Below, one piece after another: positions 8,480 through 18,220 of a DNA stretch of 64,000 nt (position 1 is its first letter; the number at the start of each line of letters is the position of its first letter). The notes below the pieces were generated by a model. It had not been told where the DNA came from. It searched no databases and was given only the letters and a program-made list of their open reading frames with translations. The stretch lies in assembly GCF_042666875.1 (NCBI RefSeq), contig NZ_JBHTCX010000006.1:1-64000 (forward strand), given 5' to 3'. A program made the position numbers and the translations under genes. This DNA comes from Brachybacterium sp042666875. GTDB lineage: Bacteria > Actinomycetota > Actinomycetes > Actinomycetales > Dermabacteraceae.

Positions 8480-9594
8480 GCGGCACCGGGGCGGAGAAGC
8501 CGGTCACCGTCGTGATCGCCTGTCACACGCCGGAACGTCCCGTCGGCCGAGCAGTGGCCTCGATCCTGGAGGGCAATGCCGATCACGCCCACGTCACCGT
8601 GGTGTGCCACAACCGTGACGCCGGCGATATCGCCTCGGCGATCGACCCCGCCCATCGTGCGCGAGTCACGTTCCTCGAGCACAGGGACCGGCATCGATCC
8701 GCCTCGGGCCCGTTCAATGCCGGAATGCGCGCCGCGACCACGCCGTTCGTGGCGATCATGGGCTCCGACGACATGCTGGCGCCCGGCGCGGTCGCCTCCT
8801 GGCTCACGGTCCAGGAACGCACCGGCGCGGACTTCGTGGTCACCCGTCTCGCCCTGGGCACCGCCGGATCCGGCGTCCCCACGCCGGCCGTCCGCATGCA
8901 TCGTGCCGGTCTCGTCGACCTCGTGGCCGACCGGCTGAGCTACCGCTCCGCACCACTGGGACTGATGCGCCGCGAGATGCTGGCCGCGACCGGCGCGTGG
9001 CTCGTCGAAGGGGCCGGAGTCGGCGGTGACGTCGGGATGGTCACGCAGCTCATGGCGACACGCCCCACGGCCTACGACCGCTTCGGCCCGCCCTATGTGA
9101 TCGGCGAGGATGCCGGCGACCGGGTCACCTACGTGGTCCGTCCGATCCGCGAGCAGCTCGGCTTCTTCCCCGACGTGCTGACCGCGGGCTGGTTCCGGGC
9201 GCTGCCGCGGGGCGCTCGACGGGCGATCGGCGTCAAGCTCCTGCGCATCCACGTCTTCGGGGCGGTCTTCTATCGCAGCGACGTCTCGATCTGGACCGAG
9301 GCCGAGCGCACGGATCTCGCGGAGATCACGGCCGGTGTGATCGTCGAGTGCCCGGGGTGCCTGGGGCCGCTGTCCCGAGCCGACCGCGACGTGGTCGACG
9401 CCTGTCTGGACCCCACCATCCCGGCCGAGGACCTGGTGCGTGCGGCGAAGGCGCGTCGACGCCATGGCCGCCCGGCGACGCTGCTGCCCCGGCGGTGGCG
9501 ACACGCCCTGGACCGCGAGGCTCCGGTGCGGTTCATGGCCGCGTCCCTGGCCGTCCGGCACCTTCCGCGCCTGGTGGGGCTTATCCGCGGCTGA
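8476..9594 (+). CDS. Glycosyltransferase family 2 (GT-A fold)
   Basis: 372 residues. The N-terminal domain begins VTVVIACHTPERPVGRAVAS; FVAIMGSDDMLAPGA near residues 92-106 contains the DD metal/nucleotide motif of GT2 inverting transferases (here SDD). The C-terminal 130 residues are basic and not recognised. It ends the plus-strand glycosyltransferase trio and lies 15 bases from a convergent GT4 gene. Likely adds one residue of the repeat unit; donor unknown. Confidence 0.8.
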   Translation: MSGTGAEKPVTVVIACHTPERPVGRAVASILEGNADHAHVTVVCHNRDAGDIASAIDPAHRARVTFLEHRDRHRSASGPFNAGMRAATTPFVAIMGSDDMLAPGAVASWLTVQERTGADFVVTRLALGTAGSGVPTPAVRMHRAGLVDLVADRLSYRSAPLGLMRREMLAATGAWLVEGAGVGGDVGMVTQLMATRPTAYDRFGPPYVIGEDAGDRVTYVVRPIREQLGFFPDVLTAGWFRALPRGARRAIGVKLLRIHVFGAVFYRSDVSIWTEAERTDLAEITAGVIVECPGCLGPLSRADRDVVDACLDPTIPAEDLVRAAKARRRHGRPATLLPRRWRHALDREAPVRFMAASLAVRHLPRLVGLIRG

Positions 9595-9609
9595 CCGGAG
9601 CCGAGGGTC

Positions 9610-10737
9610 TCAGGCGTCCCCGGCGATCCGGGCGATGGAGCTCTGCCAGCCCTCGATCTGCCGCTCGGCCGAGAGCTCACGCGCCGACGCGTTCGCGGCC
9701 TGCTTGAAGCGATCGACATCCTCCTTGGTGGTCGTCGACAGCGCTGCGCGCAGGGAATCGGCGTCAGCCCCGTCGAGGACGCGACCGATCCCGTGCTCCC
9801 GCACGAGAGCGGCCATGTCGGGTGACGGCCCCACGAGGACGCCGGTCCTGGCCTGGACGGCTTCGAACAGCTTGTTGGGCAGGCTGTGCTGGAGGTTGAA
9901 GGTGCTGTCCGGGAAGACCACGATCGAGAGGTCGTACCCCGCCACGGCCTCCACCAGGTCCGTGTACGGCACCGGATCGCGGAAGGACACCGACGGCAGG
10001 TCCGCCGCTCGATCCCTGAGCGTCTCGATGTACCCCGGTTCGCTCGGCACCAGCATGAGGTCCAGCGTCAAGTTCTCGGGAGCACCGCGCATGGCGTCGA
10101 TCATCGATTCCAGGCGACGGTTGGCTCGGGCCACCCCGGTGTGCAGCAGCCGTATCGTCTCGCCGGTGGGCCGCGGAGAGCGCTGCTCGTAAGCTGCGGC
10201 ATTGGTCACGACCTCGACGTCGACGCCGAATCGGATCGCGTACTCACCGGCCAGCCCCGGGGACACGGTCGTGATCGCATCGACCCGCGGCAGACAGGTA
10301 CGGCAGATCCACCGCTGATAGGGCGCGACGAACCAGCGCCAGGAGCGGACATGCTCCTTCTCGCGCGGCGCGTACTCGTGCAGGTCGGCGTGGATCCCCC
10401 GGCGCGGGGCGAGCCAGAGGGCCAGCGGGAGGGTGTTGACGTCGTTGGCGAGGACGACGTCGACGGCGCCGGCGAGGTCCGCCAGTCGCTGCCGTGCGGC
10501 CCGCACCGCGCTCATGTCCCAGTACACGTGCCGGTACCGCCTCGAGAGCAGATATCGCTTGTTGCTGGGCCAGGCACGGGTGCTCGCGGGCAGCTCACGG
10601 TGGGTCACGTCGGGGTGCGGCGTGGGCCCGAATCCGACGGTCGTGACCTCGTAACGACGGGCGAGCAGTCCGATCTGGCGCTGGACCCGCGGGTCCCGCA
10701 CGAGCTCGGAGAACGACAGGATCAGCACTGAGGTCAT
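9610..10737 (-). CDS. Glycosyltransferase family 4
   Basis: 375 residues. Opens TSVLILSFSELVRDPRVQRQ, the 'D-P-R-V' start seen in many actinobacterial GT4 enzymes, with DVVLANDVNTLPLALWLA in the acceptor half and HSLPNKLFEAVQARTGVLVG in the donor half. The ATG at 10737 overlaps the stop of the upstream ABC exporter gene by 4 bases, linking it to export of the glycan or its lipid-linked precursor. Donor and acceptor not known. Confidence 0.85.
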   Translation of the reverse strand: MTSVLILSFSELVRDPRVQRQIGLLARRYEVTTVGFGPTPHPDVTHRELPASTRAWPSNKRYLLSRRYRHVYWDMSAVRAARQRLADLAGAVDVVLANDVNTLPLALWLAPRRGIHADLHEYAPREKEHVRSWRWFVAPYQRWICRTCLPRVDAITTVSPGLAGEYAIRFGVDVEVVTNAAAYEQRSPRPTGETIRLLHTGVARANRRLESMIDAMRGAPENLTLDLMLVPSEPGYIETLRDRAADLPSVSFRDPVPYTDLVEAVAGYDLSIVVFPDSTFNLQHSLPNKLFEAVQARTGVLVGPSPDMAALVREHGIGRVLDGADADSLRAALSTTTKEDVDRFKQAANASARELSAERQIEGWQSSIARIAGDA

Positions 10738-12563
10738 CGTTCCTGCTCCTGATCGATCGGGGCATCCGCGGAGCGGGTCAGGCCGGCGAGCGCGGCCTGC
10801 TCGGCGAAGGCGGGCACGGCGGCGACGACCTCGTCGAAGGAGCCGGCCGCGGCGACCGTGCCCTCGGACATGTAGAACACGATGTCGGAGTGCTGGATGG
10901 TCGCCAGGCGATGCGCGATGGTGATGGTGGTGACCTCGTCGCCCAGACCGCGGATCGCATCGGTGACCGCGGCCTCGGTCTTGGTGTCCAGGGCACTGGT
11001 GGCCTCGTCCATGACCAGGACGGACGGCTCCGTGTACAGGCCGCGGGCAATGCCCATGCGCTGTCGCTGCCCTCCCGAGAGCGTCATGCCACGCTCCCCC
11101 AGCCTGCCCTCGATCCCGTCCGGGCGATCCTCGATCACCTCAAGCATCTGCGCCCGGCGCAGCGCCGTGCGCACCCGGTCCTCGTCGACCTCCTCCGGAT
11201 TCCACGTCAGTGCGACGTTCTCGCCCACGGACACATCGAACAGAGAGACCTCCTGCGGGACGTATCCCACGGAGGAGCGCCACTGGCGCAGCACCGTGGT
11301 GATGTCGACGTCGTCGACGAGGATCCGGCCGCTGCTGGGTGTGAGAAGTCCGAGCAACAGGTCGACCAGCGTGGACTTGCCGGCGCCGGAGCTGCCGACG
11401 AAGGCCACCGACGAGCCGGCGGGGATCCGCAGCGAGACGTTGTGCACCGCGGGCTCCTCACGGCCGGGATAGGTGAAGCTCACGTCCTCCAGCACGATGT
11501 CATGCAGCCCCCGTTCCAGGGTGCCCGAGTCCGGCTGCTCCTTGCGCGCGACCGCCTCACGAGCGAACTCGATGTCGTCGATGATGTAGTCGGCGAAGGC
11601 CGCATTGGTCAGGATGCGGTTCTGCGTGGACTGGAATCGGGTCAGTGACGGCACGAGACGGAATCCGGCCACGGCGAAGACCGCCACCGAGGTCATCGCC
11701 CCAGTGGGTCCCCCGGAGAGGTACCCGACCCCGCCGATGACGGCGAACCCGCCGACCATGCCGGCGTCCAGCACGAACCGGGGCATCTGGTTGTAGTACT
11801 GGGCGAAGGCCCGGGTGCGGGAGGCCGTGGCGCGACGCTCGGCGACGATGTCGGCCACCTCGCCCTCGTTGCCCTTCAGCGTCAGCTCCTTCAGGGCGGC
11901 GAGGACCTCTCCCAGCAGGCGGACCACACGGATGGAGTTGTCGCGGTTGCTCGCGCCATTGGCGACGGCCTTCGGGGTGATCACGCGGGAGAGGATCAGC
12001 GCGATGAACCCCAGATACACGAAGGTCGCCAGCGCGATCTGCCAGTCCAGGACGATCAGGCCGATGCTGATGACCGTGATCGTGGCGAACTCCGCGACGA
12101 CGGTCATCGACGGCATCAGCACGTTTGCGACCACGGCCGCCACGCCGGAGTCGACCATGCGGATGATCTCCTGCGTCGACTTGGAGGCGCGGTCCACCCA
12201 GGAGGCTGACATGTAGGAGCGGAAGAGGGTCTGGCCGATCGCGACCTCATGCTGCGCGAAACGCTGGGTGGCGATCCGGATCGTCAGCAGGTTCAGGAAG
12301 CTCTTGATGATGATCAGGCCGACGAACGCCGCGACGAGGACCAGCATCTCCTCGAATGTGCGCAGCTGCCATCCCAGCACGGGGACCGTGACGGCGGTGC
12401 CCGGTTCCATCAGACCGGGGATGACGACGGCGATCGCTCCCAGCGCCACCACGTCCAGCAGGGCCAGGACGCTCATGACCACGCCGAAGGTCACCAGGAA
12501 TCGCCGTGAGTCCGGCGGCAGCACCGACAGGGTGCGTCGGACGATCCTGATGGTCTGCTTCAC
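10734..12563 (-). CDS. ABC exporter, fused membrane and ATPase domains (MsbA/PglK type)
   Basis: 609 residues from GTG 12563, chosen because GAGGAG lies 8 bases upstream; an earlier ATG frame extends to 12617 without such a site. Residues 1-330 form an ABC exporter membrane domain of about six helices. The ATPase domain has Walker A (FVGSSGAGKSTLVDLL, about residue 395), signature TLSGGQRQRMGIARGL, Walker B VLVMDEATSALD, and the H-loop IAHRLATI. The family exports lipids, lipid-linked oligosaccharides or peptides. Lying between glycosyltransferase genes, a flippase for a lipid-linked repeat unit (as PglK) is the likeliest role, but that is inference. Confidence 0.85.
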   Translation of the reverse strand: MKQTIRIVRRTLSVLPPDSRRFLVTFGVVMSVLALLDVVALGAIAVVIPGLMEPGTAVTVPVLGWQLRTFEEMLVLVAAFVGLIIIKSFLNLLTIRIATQRFAQHEVAIGQTLFRSYMSASWVDRASKSTQEIIRMVDSGVAAVVANVLMPSMTVVAEFATITVISIGLIVLDWQIALATFVYLGFIALILSRVITPKAVANGASNRDNSIRVVRLLGEVLAALKELTLKGNEGEVADIVAERRATASRTRAFAQYYNQMPRFVLDAGMVGGFAVIGGVGYLSGGPTGAMTSVAVFAVAGFRLVPSLTRFQSTQNRILTNAAFADYIIDDIEFAREAVARKEQPDSGTLERGLHDIVLEDVSFTYPGREEPAVHNVSLRIPAGSSVAFVGSSGAGKSTLVDLLLGLLTPSSGRILVDDVDITTVLRQWRSSVGYVPQEVSLFDVSVGENVALTWNPEEVDEDRVRTALRRAQMLEVIEDRPDGIEGRLGERGMTLSGGQRQRMGIARGLYTEPSVLVMDEATSALDTKTEAAVTDAIRGLGDEVTTITIAHRLATIQHSDIVFYMSEGTVAAAGSFDEVVAAVPAFAEQAALAGLTRSADAPIDQEQER

Positions 12564-12633
12564 CTGGGGTTCTCCTCTTCGCTCGGGACGGGCGGGCGCC
12601 GGTCCACGGCGTGGCACCCGGTGCGCCGCTCGT

Positions 12634-14577
12634 TCAGCACACGGGCTCCAGCTCGTACAGAGCGTACGGGCCCTCCTCGGCCACGAGAGTCAGTCGCGAG
12701 GGCGGGATGTCGTGGACCCCACTCCAACGTCTCGAGGCCTCAGGATTGATGGCGGCGCCGGATGCGGCGGAGACATCACGGTACAGGTGGGTCGGGCCCA
12801 GTCGTGTCAGGGCCGAGCACACCTCGCCGTAGATGTCCGGATTCCCGGCGTAGTTGGCGACCAGGGTCTGGTCCCGAGTCAGGGGGCGCGCCATCGTGGG
12901 GTAGACGGTCCGGGTTCCGCCGATCGACCAGTACAGGGGCGCTCCATCCAGTGGATCGGCGAGGACCACGGCGCTGTCCGGCAGGGCTGCGGCCGTGCGC
13001 TCGATGAAGGCGCGCTCCTGCGGAGTGACGTACGGCTCCAGCTGGAGACCGTAGGCGGTGTAGGCGAGCGATCCCAGCAGCGGCAGCCGCGGCGGCACGA
13101 CGACGGCAACGAGCACGATCGCGAGCACACCGACCGCGGCGACCGTCCCGAATACGGGACGACCTCGGATCCGGTCGACGTCCACGACCGCGTCCAGACC
13201 GCGCACCAGGAGCACCATGAGCATGCACATCATCAGCGGGGCGATCCGCTCCCGCGCCCCGTACCACGGGTTCACCAGCGCGGCGGCCGCCGGGGACTCG
13301 ATCTCCGTGGCCAGACCCAGCAGCACGGAGGCGACGACCGCCACCGCCGAGCTCGTGCCCACGACCTCCCAGCGACGCACCGCTGCGACGGCACCGATCG
13401 CGGCGAGGATCCACACCGGCAGCAGGGGCCATGCCGCCGTCTCGACCACCGGGATCCGCGGGGTGTCGGTGAGAATCTTCCAGGCCACGGAGCCCACTCC
13501 GTCGGCGCTCGGCTTGGTCAGGTTCATCCCGCTGAGCATGGTGCTCGAGACCACGAGGAAACCACCCGCTGCGGCGAGCGCGCCCCCCACCTGCCACCAG
13601 CCGCGACGTCCGCGGCCGGCGCGAAGATGACCGATCCCCCCGACCAGGACGTACAGACCGGCCACGACGGCGACCGAGAACAGCATCGACGGGTGCGCGA
13701 CTGCTGTGCCGACCAGGACCGCGGCATGACCGGTGAGCCCGCCGAGCCGGCGGAGCCCGCGCACGCCATGCCGGTGCTCCAGCAGGCGCAGGGCGGAGGC
13801 GATCGCCACGGGCAGACACACCACCCCCAGCACCGTCGGCCACAGTCCCATCACCAGAGCCGTCGCGGCGACGCTGAGGAAGAGAGTCGATGCGGCCGCG
13901 GCAAGCGCCGCACCCACGGGGGCCTCGCGACGACCGGCCGCGACCGACGCGGCGAGCGCCGCCACCGAGGACGGCAGTGCCGCCAGCAGCGAGAGCATCA
14001 TCGCGTTCGCCGCCGTGACCGTGTCGAACGGCAACAGCGCCGCGAGAGCGTCGAACATCACCGGGTAGTACGTCGGGGCTCCGTAGATCTCCGTCAGCGC
14101 CGTCGTGAGGAAGGCATCGCCCCCGTCGCGGATGAAGGCAATCGCGGAGAGATGGAAAAAGGAGTCGTAGCTGCCGTTGAGCGTCCCGATACCGCCCATG
14201 CGCTGGCTGCTGGAGGCCACGACCAGCACGCCCGACAGAACCGCGACTCCCGTCACCAGCGACACGCTGCGCAGGGTCCAGGGGGCCGCGGACGACGCCG
14301 GGTCCCCCGGCGGGGGGTGCGCGAGACGGCGAGCGATCAGCAGCCGAGCGAGCAGGGCAAGGCCCACCAGGGCGAGGTATCCGATCACGGCGCTGAGGAT
14401 GGTCCAGGGGATCCCCAGCAGACGGTAGAGCGCAGTGAGCACCACCGTGAGCAGCACGGTGACCACCGGGGCCCAGCCCCACCGCACGGGAACACGGGAT
14501 GCAAGCGCGATCAGCAGCAGGTGGCCGGGAACGGCGAGCAGCGCCCACGCGGCCAGCACCGGAAGCAACTCGGTCAT
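12634..14577 (-). CDS. DUF6541-type large polytopic membrane protein, paralogue of the one at 552-2492
   Basis: 647 residues with many transmembrane helices in residues 1-500 and a C-terminal soluble domain ending YALYELEPVC. Motifs YDSFFHLSAIAFIRDGG and APTYYPVMFDAL match the equivalents in the protein at 552-2492. Start 14577 is chosen because MTELLPVLAAWALL aligns with the N-terminus of that paralogue and lies 10 bases after the stop of the upstream gene; an ATG at 14625 would add 16 polar residues. Possible GT-C glycosyltransferase or polymerase-like role, inferred only from membrane layout, the conserved aspartate-aromatic-His motif and the cluster. Confidence 0.65.
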   Translation of the reverse strand: MTELLPVLAAWALLAVPGHLLLIALASRVPVRWGWAPVVTVLLTVVLTALYRLLGIPWTILSAVIGYLALVGLALLARLLIARRLAHPPPGDPASSAAPWTLRSVSLVTGVAVLSGVLVVASSSQRMGGIGTLNGSYDSFFHLSAIAFIRDGGDAFLTTALTEIYGAPTYYPVMFDALAALLPFDTVTAANAMMLSLLAALPSSVAALAASVAAGRREAPVGAALAAAASTLFLSVAATALVMGLWPTVLGVVCLPVAIASALRLLEHRHGVRGLRRLGGLTGHAAVLVGTAVAHPSMLFSVAVVAGLYVLVGGIGHLRAGRGRRGWWQVGGALAAAGGFLVVSSTMLSGMNLTKPSADGVGSVAWKILTDTPRIPVVETAAWPLLPVWILAAIGAVAAVRRWEVVGTSSAVAVVASVLLGLATEIESPAAAALVNPWYGARERIAPLMMCMLMVLLVRGLDAVVDVDRIRGRPVFGTVAAVGVLAIVLVAVVVPPRLPLLGSLAYTAYGLQLEPYVTPQERAFIERTAAALPDSAVVLADPLDGAPLYWSIGGTRTVYPTMARPLTRDQTLVANYAGNPDIYGEVCSALTRLGPTHLYRDVSAASGAAINPEASRRWSGVHDIPPSRLTLVAEEGPYALYELEPVC

Positions 14578-14587
14578 GCGCAGCAGC

Positions 14588-16075
14588 TCATGAGATCCTG
14601 GGCGGAGGTTGCAGGGCACGCTCATACCCCGCCGTCACCACGGACGGATCGCGTTGCGCGAAGGCGAATTCTCGCGAGAGGCGGGAGGCCGCCGCGTAGA
14701 CCTCGGGGTCGCGGAGCTCGAGGATGCGCTGGACGGCCCCGTCGACGTCGGGGACGACCCAGTCCGGATCGTAGAGGCTCGCCGCTCCTCCGTAGGGCAC
14801 GGTGTCGGGCCAGTCGCGGATGACCGCCGGGCACCCGACCGCGAGAGCCTCCATGACGGACTCGTGCGTGCCCTCGTGCCGGGAGGAGGAGACGATCATC
14901 CCTGATTCCGCCAGCAACGCCGGGACATCGGCGCGCGCACCGAGCTGTTCGACCGGGCCCGGGCCGAGCTGCTCGAGTCGTTCGCGCACCAACCGCTGAT
15001 ACGGCGTGTCCCGGGACGCCGAGTCGGGCAGGCGCGGCCCGACCAGCCTCAGCCTGTAAGCATCGTCGTGCCGGCGCAGGCGCTCGAGGACCTCGATCGT
15101 GAACAGGACGTCCTTGACCTCCCTGACCCAACCCACCTGCACCAGCAGCCGCGGATCGTGGTCCTCACGGGGCGGGGTCTCCAGACCGCGCGCCAGGAGA
15201 TTGCCCACGTGCTCGGCCTGGATATCGGCGAAGTCGGGAGCGATGACGGTCAGCATGTTCCACACCGGGGGCGAGACGTACAGCATCCGGTCGATCCGGG
15301 CGTGATCGTGCAGCAGCGTGAAGGGGGTGAAGGCCTCGAAGCGATGGACCCGGGACATCAGGGCTCGCGGTGCCCGATCCAGCAGGGTAATCCAGGTCAG
15401 GACGTGATGGCTCCACTCGACGAGGGCGACGTCGGCCCAGTCGTAGCTCTCGGCCAGGGCAGGCGGCGTCGGCATCCGGCGACCGGAGGTGACCAGGTCG
15501 TACCGGCCGCGGATGATCCGGTCGCGATCGGGGAACCCACCCTCGGGCAGGTCCTCGACGTCCAGCTCCCGGACCTCGAACCGCCCGGTGGCACGCAGTG
15601 CATCGATGAGCGGCCGCACGAACGTCCAGTTCTCCTGCGCGATGACGAGCAGGCGCAGAGGTTCGCCACCGCGGCGGTCCCGCGGGGCCGGTCGCGACGG
15701 AGCGCTCGAGAACGGCACCGTCCGGCCGAGCATGAGCGTGCCGGTCGCCGATTCCCGAAGGGGCAGGAGGAATTCGGCGGGGTCGGCGGCGAGAGGCGAG
15801 CGGCCCGCCTGGTGCAGGGACGGGTCGTAGGAGACACGCAACGCCTTGTCGAACCAGCGCAGGGCGGCGTCGACGCGCCCTCGCTCCAGGCATCGGTCGG
15901 CGAGACCCAGCAACGTCGCGACATCTTGGCGCCATCGGCCGTACCGCGGGTCGGCCGCGAGTCGCTGCTGCGCGGAGAAATAGACGCCCATCCCCCCTGC
16001 GCGGCCGGGGAGCCGACGGGCGGCCCCGGTGGCCGCACGGAGGGCACGGGCGCGAAGCGGTGCGAGGTCAGGCAC
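14588..16075 (-). CDS. Glycosyltransferase, GT4-like, with N-terminal helical region
   Basis: 495 residues from GTG 16075, which lies 8 bases inside the end of the oxidoreductase gene; a longer frame to 16366 runs antisense-like through that gene and is not credible. Residues about 45-100 resemble one TPR-like helix pair (LADRCLERGRVDAALRWFDK). The C-terminal half is a GT-B donor domain: LLVQVGWVREVKDVLFTIE, YRLRLVGPRLPDS, and SSSRHEGTHESVMEALAVGC with the conserved E-x-x-x-x-E-A arrangement. The N-terminal half of the GT-B fold is divergent. Specificity unknown. Confidence 0.75.
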   Translation of the reverse strand: MPDLAPLRARALRAATGAARRLPGRAGGMGVYFSAQQRLAADPRYGRWRQDVATLLGLADRCLERGRVDAALRWFDKALRVSYDPSLHQAGRSPLAADPAEFLLPLRESATGTLMLGRTVPFSSAPSRPAPRDRRGGEPLRLLVIAQENWTFVRPLIDALRATGRFEVRELDVEDLPEGGFPDRDRIIRGRYDLVTSGRRMPTPPALAESYDWADVALVEWSHHVLTWITLLDRAPRALMSRVHRFEAFTPFTLLHDHARIDRMLYVSPPVWNMLTVIAPDFADIQAEHVGNLLARGLETPPREDHDPRLLVQVGWVREVKDVLFTIEVLERLRRHDDAYRLRLVGPRLPDSASRDTPYQRLVRERLEQLGPGPVEQLGARADVPALLAESGMIVSSSRHEGTHESVMEALAVGCPAVIRDWPDTVPYGGAASLYDPDWVVPDVDGAVQRILELRDPEVYAAASRLSREFAFAQRDPSVVTAGYERALQPPPRIS

Positions 16076-17096
16076 CGTCGGTGTCCCCGTCGAGCCGAAC
16101 GACCTCCCCCGCGCGAGCCGATTCCAGGACGGCCTCGACGGTGCGCACGGTGTGCAGGCCCTCGCGCATGGTGACGATGTTGGAGGTGTCTCCGCCGATG
16201 GCGTCGCGGAAAGCTTCGTGCTCGGTGGCCAGGGGCTCCTTGCGCTGCAGCGAGTAGCGGATGGAGTCGCCCTCGCTGACGCCGCGGAAGGAGGCCATGG
16301 ACTCCCACAGGTTGGTGGCCTTCTCGCCGTTGGCGTGGAAGGTGAGGTCGGCGTTGATGGTGTCACCGACCAGGGCGCCGTTCTCGCCGGTCACGACGGT
16401 GACGCGCTCTTTGAACGGTGTCAGCCAGTTCACCAGGTGGTTGGTGATGGTGCCGTCGGCGAGGCCGCCGGCGATCGAGACCATGTCCTCGTCGCGGCGC
16501 CCGGAGCGGCGGGTGGAGGTGGCCGCGACGTGCGCGTACCGCGACTGCGCGACCCACGCGGTCAGGTCGAGGTCGTGCGTGGCGAGGTCCTTGACCACGC
16601 CGACGTCGGCGATGCGCGCTGGGAACGCGCCCTGGCGGCGGGTGACGATCTGGTAGATCTCGCCGAGTTGCCCGTCGGCGATGCGCTTGCGCATCTCCTG
16701 CAGCGCGGGGTTGTACCGCTCGATGTAGCCGACCGCGCCGACCAGGCCGGCGTTCTCGTAGGCCGCGGTGATCTCCTCGGCCTCGCCGATGTCGAAGGCG
16801 AGCGGCTTCTCGACCAGTGTGTGCACCCCGGCCTCGGCGAGGGTCAGGGCCACATCGCGGTGGAACTGGGTGGGCACGGCGACGACGGCGTAGTCGATGC
16901 CGGCGGCGATCAGGGACTGCACGTCGGGCAGGATGTCGTACCCCGGGGCGGCACCGTGCGGGTCGCCGTGGGCATCGGCGACGGCGACGAGATCCACACC
17001 GTCCAGGGCCTGGAGGTTGCGCGCATGGTGGCGGCCCATCATGCCCAGGCCGATCAGCCCGGCCCGCAGTCGCTTCGTGCTCGCACTCATGGTCAC
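16068..17096 (-). CDS. Gfo/Idh/MocA family oxidoreductase, WlbA/WbpB-like UDP-sugar 3-dehydrogenase
   Basis: 342 residues. NAD-binding Rossmann start LRAGLIGLGMMGRHHARNLQ, the family EKPL motif (HTLVEKPLAF, about residue 95) whose Lys is catalytic, and GYIERYNPALQEM. WlbA/WbpB oxidises C3 of UDP-N-acetyl-glucosaminuronic acid to the 3-keto sugar. It is followed by or overlaps an aminotransferase and a hexapeptide acetyltransferase (4-base overlaps at 17093 and 18217), the exact set needed for UDP-2,3-diacetamido-glucuronate. A general Gfo/Idh sugar dehydrogenase is the alternative. MSAST at 17090 is an equally possible start. Confidence 0.8.
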   Translation of the reverse strand: MTMSASTKRLRAGLIGLGMMGRHHARNLQALDGVDLVAVADAHGDPHGAAPGYDILPDVQSLIAAGIDYAVVAVPTQFHRDVALTLAEAGVHTLVEKPLAFDIGEAEEITAAYENAGLVGAVGYIERYNPALQEMRKRIADGQLGEIYQIVTRRQGAFPARIADVGVVKDLATHDLDLTAWVAQSRYAHVAATSTRRSGRRDEDMVSIAGGLADGTITNHLVNWLTPFKERVTVVTGENGALVGDTINADLTFHANGEKATNLWESMASFRGVSEGDSIRYSLQRKEPLATEHEAFRDAIGGDTSNIVTMREGLHTVRTVEAVLESARAGEVVRLDGDTDGA

Positions 17097-18220
17097 GCTC
17101 CTGCCTTCGCGACCGCGTTCACGGCCTCGACGATCCGATCCCGGTCCTCGTCGCTGACGCTCGGGTGGACCGGCAGCGACAGCACCTCCCGCGCCAGCAT
17201 GTCGGTGACCGGCAGGTCCGCGTCCGCAGCGTCCGCTGCGGACGAGGCGAACGTCGCCAGGCGATGCACGGGCGTGGGGTAGTACACCCCGCAGCCGACC
17301 TTGTGCTCCTCGCGCAGCGCGGTCGCGAAGGCGTCGCGCTCGGCGGCGGAGGCGCCCTCGAGGCGGATCGTGTACTGGTGGTAGACGTGCGTGGCCTGCT
17401 CACGCACGACAGGCGTCGTGACACCCTCGAGGTGGGCGTCGAAGTGGGCGGCCAGCTGCTGACGCTGCGCGGTCCACCCGGCGAGCTTGGTCAGCTGCAC
17501 CCGGCCGATCGCGGCGTGGACGTCGGTCATGCGGTTGTTGTAGCCGACGACCTCGTTGGCGTACTGCCGCTCCATGCCCTGGTTGCGCAGCAGCCGCACC
17601 TGGCGGGCGGTCTCCGCATCGGCGCAGGCGACCATGCCGCCCTCGCCGGAGGTCATGTTCTTGGTCGGGTACAGCGAGTACATCGCGCCGTCGCCGAGGG
17701 TTCCCACGAGCGATCCGTCCCACGTGGCCCCGTGCGCCTGCGCGGCATCCTCGAACACCCACAGCCCGTGCTCACGGGCGATCCTGGTGATCTCGCCCAT
17801 CGGCGCGGGGTGGCCGTAGAGGTGGACGGGCTGGATCCCGACGGTGCGCTCGGTGATCGCGGCCTCGATCGCGGCCGGGTCCACCGTGAAGGTCTCCGGG
17901 TCGACGTCGACGAACACCGGGACACCCCCGGAGACGGCGACCGTGTTCGCGGTCGCCGCGAAGGTGAACGAGGGCACGATGACCTCGTCGCCGGGCCGCA
18001 GACCGAGGGCGAGCATCCCCAGGTGCTGACCCGAGGTGCCGGAGTTGACGGCCACGACCTCGCGGCCACCGGCCAGCTCGGCGGAGAACTCCTGCTCGAA
18101 GGCCGCGACCTCCGGGCCCTGCGCCAGCATCGCGGAGGCCAGCACGCGATCGACCGCGTCGCGCTCCTCCTGCCCGATGATCGGCTTCGCCGGCGGGATC
18201 ATCGTCGGTTCCGTGTTCAT
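17093..18220 (-). CDS. DegT/DnrJ/EryC1/StrS PLP aminotransferase (keto-sugar aminotransferase)
   Basis: 375 residues. Substrate and PLP features: NSGTSGQHLGMLAL near residue 56, FEDAAQAHGATWDG with the PLP-contacting Asp, and SLYPTKNMTSGEGGM in which the Lys should carry PLP (about residue 181). GYNNRMTDVHAAIGRVQL is the conserved late block. In the WlbA-linked pathway this step puts an amino group on C3 (WlbC/WbpE). The start ATG 18220 overlaps the stop of the acetyltransferase gene by 4 bases. Family is certain; the UDP-3-keto substrate is inferred from neighbours. Confidence 0.87.
   Translation of the reverse strand: MNTEPTMIPPAKPIIGQEERDAVDRVLASAMLAQGPEVAAFEQEFSAELAGGREVVAVNSGTSGQHLGMLALGLRPGDEVIVPSFTFAATANTVAVSGGVPVFVDVDPETFTVDPAAIEAAITERTVGIQPVHLYGHPAPMGEITRIAREHGLWVFEDAAQAHGATWDGSLVGTLGDGAMYSLYPTKNMTSGEGGMVACADAETARQVRLLRNQGMERQYANEVVGYNNRMTDVHAAIGRVQLTKLAGWTAQRQQLAAHFDAHLEGVTTPVVREQATHVYHQYTIRLEGASAAERDAFATALREEHKVGCGVYYPTPVHRLATFASSAADAADADLPVTDMLAREVLSLPVHPSVSDEDRDRIVEAVNAVAKAGA

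Noticed and set aside
12268..14823. An 851-residue plus-strand frame over the DUF6541 gene
   Set aside because: It is antisense to a well-supported membrane protein, low in hydrophobic content and full of Arg/His/Gln, typical of a GC-rich shadow frame.
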